A stretch of 28,776 nt of DNA from JACKAN01 sp964502735. Its GTDB lineage: Bacteria > Bdellovibrionota > Bdellovibrionia > Bdellovibrionales > UBA1609. The stretch's first letter is position 1, and each line of letters starts with the position of its first letter. A program made the position numbers and the translations under genes. Location of the stretch: assembly GCA_964502735.1 (NCBI GenBank), contig CAZCYD010000038.1:1-28776 (forward strand), given 5' to 3'. Shown piece after piece: positions 23,577 through 28,776 of this stretch. The notes under the pieces are model-generated. The model saw only the letters and a list, made by a program, of their open reading frames with translations, did not search any database and was not told where the DNA came from.

Positions 23577-26003
23577 TTAAGAGTTTCGACTTTTTTGTTG
23601 CGCATAGTTTTCACGGATCCAATTGCGAGTGTATTTTAAAAAAGAGTCGTTGATGCCAAAATAAGTGAAGTAGCAAATGTAGCCCCCCTCATCAGAAGGA
23701 TTCTCTTCGCATGAATACATTTTGGCACAAAGATTTTGGCCTGGTGCCTTTTCATATATAAAACCGTGTAAGAAGACAATCGTACCGACTTTTAGTGGCT
23801 TTTTGGAGTGGACCGTGCATCCGAATTCACTAATAGCAATGAGTTTAGCTTTTTTAGCTACATAGGCCGGCCACCTTACATGATAAGATCCTATATTATC
23901 GGGGTTGTATTTCGTAAAATTGTTGTTGAGAACCTTAGAGAGGTGAAAGCAGAGGGCCTTGGTGTCAATGGGAGTAAGAATCAGACTTTCAACTTTTTTT
24001 TCAAGCAACCAGTTAAATCTCTCCGCCGATAAACTTTTTGTATCGGCAAAAACTATGAGTTTAATTGGAGCTCCCGTGATATTGAGGTGACGTTTAGCCA
24101 GTCTCTTGTTAAGTTCTTCATACCATGTATCAAACTCGGTGGGGAGCATTCGATGATTTAGAATAATAGTATCTACAGACTCAAGAATGTCTCCTTTAAG
24201 AGCATCTGGTTCGGGTGGAGCTACGCAAATTTCAATTTTGTTGATGTCATGCCTTAGCGTTACAGAGGCCAGTCTTTTTGATCTGTCAGCATGACGAATA
24301 TCCACCAAGAAAGAGGATTCTTCTTTCATTTTAAGTTGACTTAAATTTTCAAGTAACAGATCTTGACTGACGCCTTCTTCAAATAAGTATTTCCATTCTT
24401 TGGGCCCTAAAAAAAAATCTTTGGCGAGTTTTCCGCAAATCATATCACCGTCTTTGGGTTCCGTGACAGTATTGCTAAAATTAAAACTTTTAGAGTCGAT
24501 CTTCCAGACAATTTTTTTATCAAAAATTTCGTGTTCTCTCAGCGGAACAGACTCTTCTTCCTCTGAAAGTAAGTATTTCTTTTCAAATAAGTAATAAGAG
24601 CTTTCCTCTACGATGCGAACTTGTTGCATATTTTCAAGGATTGAATTTTTTATCTGTTTACGCAATTGCTCATCAGTATCTAGAATTAAGACGGTTTTCA
24701 TTCGCTTTTGTTCGTCAGTTAAAAAAATATTTTCAGGATAATAGGCAAAGTCCTGTTCATCAAAACTAAGTATTTCTTTATATTCGTTAATGTTTCTGAG
24801 ATAAGCTTTTATTTTTATGTGAGTATCTTTTGGGCAGCCAAAGTAATCAAAATTGACGATATGGAGTTTCGTTTCAGTAGGATGGGCCTCGCTAATCGAG
24901 CTCTTAGTTACGACTCTCATCAGTTCATCACTGTTTGGAAATTTAAAAAAGAAAGTGGAGGCGAGGCCGGGTTTAAGCGGAATAGGGTTAGAGATAGCAA
25001 TAGAAAGATCATTAAACTTTTCTAATCGAGATTGCTTTGATATTTCGATGTCCTTTTCTACAGTTTGAAGGAAAAGGTATCGAGGTTTACGATTTTCTGG
25101 CAGATTCAGAATGATATCCAATTTTTGCAAAAACAACAGTCTATCGAGCGGCAAGGTAATTAAGTCATCAATGTGAGGGTGAAACATTTTACTTTTGGGT
25201 ACACCATCATCTTCATATTTCGTCACAATGAACCTAGTTATATCATCCTTAGGAAAAAACTCGTTGGCTTTGAGGTGGTTTCTTGTAGAGGTTACCCAGT
25301 CAGCAGTACTTTTCTCGACGAGTCCGTTTTTAAAAATTACTAAGTCAATTGAACTTAGAAGATCGAGCTCTTGGACATTGAGGCTTTCTCTATTGTTGAT
25401 CTCCCGTTTAATGGCGGCCTTTCCCTTCTCTGGAGTGTTGAAGTCCTCAATGGTTAACTGTATTTTCTGAGAATCTATCCTAGTTAGTTTCATATGGGTA
25501 AGCCAGATGCTACTTCCATTCTGTATAGGCAGAATTAGATTTTCAGATTTGGACTGGTTTTTAGTAGAAGTGAGTTTTTTTAACACTTGTTCCCACAAGC
25601 CCCAGAATGGTGGCGGTATGAGATCAGAAAAAATATTTTTATTATTTACTATGGCTTCCGGAGTTTGTGAGAATATATTATCGACTTGAGGGGGGTGGAC
25701 TTCAATAACCCTAAGCTCAGGGACTTCAAACACAATAGTAACTTGAGAAGTTTCAAATGGGGGGGACGGGGAGAAGTCAAGATCCATCAGAGATAGGAGA
25801 CCCTGAGCGTCGTAGTGTGAAAATCCCAGTTTGTGTTCATTACTGAAGAGGTCTGCACTCAAAGATGTCTTGGTGTAGCGTTTAACAAACTGTTCTGTTG
25901 ATTTAAACGAGCGAACTTTGTTGTCTTCACTGATTTCCATAACATATTGTGTGATTTCTCGCACAACTCGGTCATCGTCCTCGATAATAACTACATTAGA
26001 CAT
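23577..26003 (-). CDS. Tandem pseudo-receiver/PilZ-like protein
   Basis: An 808-aa cytosolic protein without TM segments. It reads as two copies of one module. Copy 1: receiver start VVIIEDDDRVV (4-14), an inserted alpha/beta, PAS-like segment (about 90-190), receiver end SIDLVIFKNG (218-227) and LITLPLD (281-287), then a PilZ-like domain (about 309-405) ending in NFDYFG. Copy 2: TVLILDTDEQL (437-447), insert (about 515-600), SVDTIILNHRMLP (609-621) and LILTPID (674-680), then PilZ-like HVRWPAYVAKKAKLIAISEFG (708 onward) ending in YFTYFG. The phospho-acceptor Asp is replaced by Lys and Asn, and the beta-5 Lys by Leu and Thr. It follows pdxH by 42 nt. Domain calls are by eye. Confidence 0.7.
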   Translation of the reverse strand: MSNVVIIEDDDRVVREITQYVMEISEDNKVRSFKSTEQFVKRYTKTSLSADLFSNEHKLGFSHYDAQGLLSLMDLDFSPSPPFETSQVTIVFEVPELRVIEVHPPQVDNIFSQTPEAIVNNKNIFSDLIPPPFWGLWEQVLKKLTSTKNQSKSENLILPIQNGSSIWLTHMKLTRIDSQKIQLTIEDFNTPEKGKAAIKREINNRESLNVQELDLLSSIDLVIFKNGLVEKSTADWVTSTRNHLKANEFFPKDDITRFIVTKYEDDGVPKSKMFHPHIDDLITLPLDRLLFLQKLDIILNLPENRKPRYLFLQTVEKDIEISKQSRLEKFNDLSIAISNPIPLKPGLASTFFFKFPNSDELMRVVTKSSISEAHPTETKLHIVNFDYFGCPKDTHIKIKAYLRNINEYKEILSFDEQDFAYYPENIFLTDEQKRMKTVLILDTDEQLRKQIKNSILENMQQVRIVEESSYYLFEKKYLLSEEEESVPLREHEIFDKKIVWKIDSKSFNFSNTVTEPKDGDMICGKLAKDFFLGPKEWKYLFEEGVSQDLLLENLSQLKMKEESSFLVDIRHADRSKRLASVTLRHDINKIEICVAPPEPDALKGDILESVDTIILNHRMLPTEFDTWYEELNKRLAKRHLNITGAPIKLIVFADTKSLSAERFNWLLEKKVESLILTPIDTKALCFHLSKVLNNNFTKYNPDNIGSYHVRWPAYVAKKAKLIAISEFGCTVHSKKPLKVGTIVFLHGFIYEKAPGQNLCAKMYSCEENPSDEGGYICYFTYFGINDSFLKYTRNWIRENYAQQKSRNS

Positions 26004-26045
26004 ACTATAATAATGATGGGGAGGGATAGAATTGGATAGAGCTTT

Positions 26046-26651
26046 TTAAGGATATAGACGTTGGCCCAGCCAAACACGGTCTTGGTTACGCCTAAAACGG
26101 AAGCAATCGTGAAATCGGTGTAGGTTTCCAATCCAGAAAATAATCTCTGTAGGTATAATTATGTAACCGCCCCAATGTTCAGGGCAAACAATCTCTTTTT
26201 CTGCCAAAAGCTGAGAGGCTTCCAGATACTCTTGTTCCAGTCGACTTTTTGATTCGGCCACTTCAGATTGTTTAGACACAAATTGACTAATCTGGCTTTC
26301 ACGTGGTCGGGTATTCCAATAGTCTACAGACTCCTGGCGGGAAAGTTTGACGGCCCGACCTTGTATTTTGATTTGACGGAAGGGTTGGTCCCAATAAAAG
26401 TTGGCGCCTACAATACTGTTTTGAGAGATGTCTCTGCCTTTACGACTATTGTAGTTGGTAAAGAAAACAAATCCCTCATTTCGCACTTCTTTGAGTAAAA
26501 CGACCCGAACCGAAGGGTATCCAGATTCGTCTACTGTAGCCAAACTCATGGCATTAGGGTAAGTCATATTGGCGTTTTGTTCGGCCCATTTTATCCAGAG
26601 TTGAGCTAGGTGAATGGGGTCTTGATAGCTGAGAACGTCATCTAAATTCAT
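26046..26651 (-). CDS. pdxH: Pyridoxamine/pyridoxine 5'-phosphate oxidase
   Basis: A 201-aa FMN enzyme that oxidises PNP or PMP to pyridoxal phosphate, the last step of vitamin B6 synthesis and salvage. Motifs: NAMSLATVDESGYPSVRVVLLKE, FFTNYNSRKGRDI, WDQPFRQIKIQG, and the C-terminal FWIGNLHRFHDCFRFRR ending RLYP. The HRxHD Arg and His that contact the substrate are kept, while the next residue, usually Arg, is Cys. ATG 26651 follows AAAGGAC and a promoter at 26677-26705; the longer frame from 26708 would overlap that promoter. Length fits the family. Confidence 0.95.
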   Translation of the reverse strand: MNLDDVLSYQDPIHLAQLWIKWAEQNANMTYPNAMSLATVDESGYPSVRVVLLKEVRNEGFVFFTNYNSRKGRDISQNSIVGANFYWDQPFRQIKIQGRAVKLSRQESVDYWNTRPRESQISQFVSKQSEVAESKSRLEQEYLEASQLLAEKEIVCPEHWGGYIIIPTEIIFWIGNLHRFHDCFRFRRNQDRVWLGQRLYP

Positions 26652-26676
26652 AGTTGGTCCTTTTTTACGGCTGTAA

Positions 26677-26705
26677 ACAATAAATTGCGATATGCGACGT
26701 GTAAA
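26677..26705 (-). promoter_or_regulatory. pdxH promoter with repeated TGTAAACAAT
   Basis: On the minus strand TTTACA (26700-26705) and TATTGT (26677-26682) are 17 nt apart, matching consensus in 5 and 4 of 6. The 10-mer TGTAAACAAT occurs twice in the plus strand in direct orientation, at 26672-26681 and 26700-26709, covering both promoter boxes; it may be a regulator site. Confidence 0.5.
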
Positions 26706-26830
26706 CAATCATAACCTTAAAGAAATGAGGTATATTCCATGTATATGGACATGTGCAGAAAGTGAAATAATAAAATAGAGAATAATAGAGAATATACAAT
26801 AAAAGAACATAGGAAAATACCGAGAAAACA

Positions 26831-27169
26831 ATGGATACCAATCTAAAATCCCCCCCTCAAATGTCTAACTTACAACACTCGAATTCGCGGTCGGGAGATG
26901 ACCTTAACGCCGCACAGACTTTAAATTCACCAATCTCAAAATTTAGGCACTATGTTAAAGATTTGCACGAAATTGAATACGGCGACTTTAAAAGGAAGTT
27001 AAGTCTCTATATTTTGAGGTTGGAGCAGGGGCTGCCAAAGTCAGACGCTCAGACAAATTCCCAGTCTCGAAGGATTATTTCCGCCATGAGAGAAATAGCT
27101 ATTTACAATCCTCAGGCCGATATCGACACGGTTAGGGAAGAAATCTTAGACTTAGCTAACCAATTATAA
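26831..27169 (+). CDS. Small hypothetical protein
   Basis: A 112-aa soluble protein. The first 35 residues are polar and probably disordered; residues about 36-112 are predicted helical, with a repeated amphipathic pattern (KFRHYVKDLHEIEYGDFKRK, SRRIISAMREI, DIDTVREEILDLANQL). No family was recognised. The upstream AT-rich stretch 26750-26820 has repeated GAGAATA motifs and could hold a promoter. Shine-Dalgarno is weak. It ends 12 nt before the convergent Clp gene. Confidence 0.6.
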   Translation: MDTNLKSPPQMSNLQHSNSRSGDDLNAAQTLNSPISKFRHYVKDLHEIEYGDFKRKLSLYILRLEQGLPKSDAQTNSQSRRIISAMREIAIYNPQADIDTVREEILDLANQL

Positions 27170-27181
27170 AATCTTCCCATT

Positions 27182-28776
27182 TTACTTTACGGATGATTTT
27201 ACAGATACAACGAGTCCGTTACTCCTGGCGCTAAACTGTATGGTTTGACCCTGAACAAGGCGGCCACTGCTAAAAAGCCGCTCTATGTGGCGGTCGTAAA
27301 TCATCTCATCAAAGAGGCGGGGTAACCACTCCATATTTCCAGAGTAGTTTCTTTCAAGATTGGCAATTAAAAGTTTTTTGGCGGAGTCGTCAAAGGACAT
27401 TGAAATGCCCTTTTCTTCTAGATTCATCGTCACACTTCTAAGCTTTGCGTCCAAAACTTCCATTAAATCGTCTGTTTTAACCCTGGCCCAAGAAATCGTG
27501 CCATTAGATTGTGGGGTCAGGTCGCTAAGAGTCCTATAGTTAGACTCCAAGTGGCGATTGGCAAAGCCACCGGCGAGTTCTTGAGCTTGCAATCTTAGGC
27601 CGTTGCTAAGAGCCAGTGTCTGCTGCTGCCCCGATAGATTCACAACTTGCTGTAGAGTTTCAGGATTAAGTCCGAAAGTATCTGAATGCAAAATAAATGC
27701 GGAGTGCTGAAAATTGATTACAGTGGGAGTGTCATAAATTTGGATATCAACTTTCCCATCATTCATAATTTGCTTTAGCACGTTTAAAACTTGAGGATCA
27801 GAAGCCTCTTCTACATTTTTAAACACAATCACCTGATGTGGATTTCTTTGTATAGCTTTCACAATAGCTCCGGGCTCAACCGAGCGAGGAGAAGATAGAA
27901 ATCCAAAAAGTTCAGATAGCGAAGATCCAGGAAGGGAAAGATCAAATTCAAGCACTTTATCGTAACCGGTTCGAGATCGCTTTAAAATCTTGGCCAAGGG
28001 CTCAAGGGCATTGGAGTTGCCTTGAGAAAAATACAACATGGGCTTCTTTTCGATGTGACCGCGCAATCGCCGAGCCTCAGATCTTACAATGTGTTGAAGT
28101 TCTGCGGATAGGCTTGGATAAGATTGCTGAACTCGAATGGCCAAGTCATCAATTTTTTCGTCAATAGATCTTGCCAAAAATTCTGGAGACACACCAAACT
28201 CTCTACCAATAGCTCTTTCGGCATCTTGGCGAGTTAGGCGTCCCATAGAAAGATATTCATCCCTTTGGGCCAAAGTGTAAAGGTCTTGGTTTTCGTCCAT
28301 AAACTCTGCCACTATTTTTTGGCGTTGATTCATCAAGCTCATGATTTCTTCATTGAGATCCTTGACTTCTTTGCTTAAATTTTGATGACGAGCTATGCCC
28401 TCTGAATCACTAGGTTCGACTTTAAGATTTTTTAATTCTTCTTTTAAAGATTTTAATTTTATTTGTTTTTGATCTATGATTGCGCTGAGGGGACGTTGAT
28501 TGGTAAAGAAGGCCCTCATTCTACGAAATTGCTCATTTAACTCTCTGAATCTTTTTTGGTCAAACTGACCACTCGCAATTTGTGATTCCATCCTTTTCAA
28601 AGTTTCATAAACTTGGTTGAGATAGCGGTCGCTATGTCCTACGAGAGCCTTGCTCCCGGCAGCAATGTCCATCATTTTAAATACGCTTCCAGGCATAGCC
28701 AGGTCAGAATACTCTCTTGCCAGTACAATAATCGCTTGAAGAGCTTCGTCGCTGATCGTTACGCCAAAGCTAGCTT
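27182..28776 (-). CDS. Clp/Hsp100 ATPase, C-terminal part, degenerate second AAA+ domain (5' end outside window)
   Basis: The frame is open to the window edge, so the gene is partial: 531 C-terminal residues are visible and the first ATPase domain is missing. The edge residues ISDEALQAIIVLAREYSDLAMPG match the end of ClpA/ClpB domain 1. A ClpB-like coiled-coil middle region follows (ETLKRMESQI...NLKVEPSD...DLNEEIMSLMNQRQK). The second AAA+ module is recognisable (LYFSQGNSNALEPLAKIL; HQVIVFKNVEEASDPQVLNVLKQIMNDGKVD; C-terminal small domain), but Walker A GPTGVGKT reads SQGNSNAL and Walker B DE reads KN, so it should not hydrolyse ATP. A chaperone or protease-adaptor role is inference. Confidence 0.82.
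   Translation of the reverse strand, partial: ASFGVTISDEALQAIIVLAREYSDLAMPGSVFKMMDIAAGSKALVGHSDRYLNQVYETLKRMESQIASGQFDQKRFRELNEQFRRMRAFFTNQRPLSAIIDQKQIKLKSLKEELKNLKVEPSDSEGIARHQNLSKEVKDLNEEIMSLMNQRQKIVAEFMDENQDLYTLAQRDEYLSMGRLTRQDAERAIGREFGVSPEFLARSIDEKIDDLAIRVQQSYPSLSAELQHIVRSEARRLRGHIEKKPMLYFSQGNSNALEPLAKILKRSRTGYDKVLEFDLSLPGSSLSELFGFLSSPRSVEPGAIVKAIQRNPHQVIVFKNVEEASDPQVLNVLKQIMNDGKVDIQIYDTPTVINFQHSAFILHSDTFGLNPETLQQVVNLSGQQQTLALSNGLRLQAQELAGGFANRHLESNYRTLSDLTPQSNGTISWARVKTDDLMEVLDAKLRSVTMNLEEKGISMSFDDSAKKLLIANLERNYSGNMEWLPRLFDEMIYDRHIERLFSSGRLVQGQTIQFSARSNGLVVSVKSSVK

Overview
The window looks like chromosomal DNA from a Gram-negative bacterium with moderately AT-rich DNA. Lipobox lipoproteins, a probable outer-membrane barrel and many Sec signal peptides support this. 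An RNase Y next to FadE/FadI-type beta-oxidation genes, PilZ proteins and unusual pseudo-receiver proteins suggests Bdellovibrionota or a relative. That placement is inference and was not tested by phylogeny. A run of exactly 100 N at 19933-20032 marks a scaffold gap, so this is a draft assembly.

Layout. Positions 1-8000 carry an MFS permease, envelope proteins (a lipoprotein, a lipoprotein nuclease of the EEP family, a probable outer-membrane protein, and a membrane protein with a bactofilin-like beta domain), a small zinc-ribbon protein, and a TPR protein ending in a degenerate retropepsin-like domain. Positions 7864-8009 hold a 134-bp nearly fully palindromic MITE-like element flanked by a 6-bp direct repeat, beside the 3' end of a stand-alone rpsD. 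Positions 8991-16002 hold a membrane PilZ protein, a minus-strand set (TetR regulator, exported protein, UMF1/Atg22-type permease) and, divergently, fadE, then rpmE2. Between the regulator and fadE lies a large palindrome overlapping a good sigma70-type promoter. Positions 16078-19885 hold fadI-pip and a divergent MurQ/GKRP-like SIS protein. The 11-bp tandem repeats around the N gap separate this from RNase Y. Positions 22367-28776 hold a cyclic-nucleotide-binding-fold protein with a zinc ribbon, an 808-aa protein, pdxH, a small unknown protein, and the 3' part of a Clp/Hsp100 ATPase.

Functional links. fadE and fadI point to fatty-acid beta-oxidation. The TetR regulator is well placed to control fadE through the palindrome. 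Several proteins keep a recognisable signalling or enzyme fold but have lost key residues: two pseudo-receivers, the second AAA+ module of the Clp protein, the aspartic-protease domain, the RNase Y KH loop and the nucleotide-binding pocket of the CNB protein.

The most unusual items are the 808-aa protein, which reads as two tandem copies of a pseudo-receiver split by an inserted domain and followed by a PilZ-like domain; the MITE-like palindrome; and the Clp protein with a degenerate second ATPase domain. Several starts were moved downstream of the longest frame because promoters, ribosome-binding sites or family lengths support the shorter form. Apart from the gap, no rRNA, tRNA, CRISPR array or autonomous transposase was seen.
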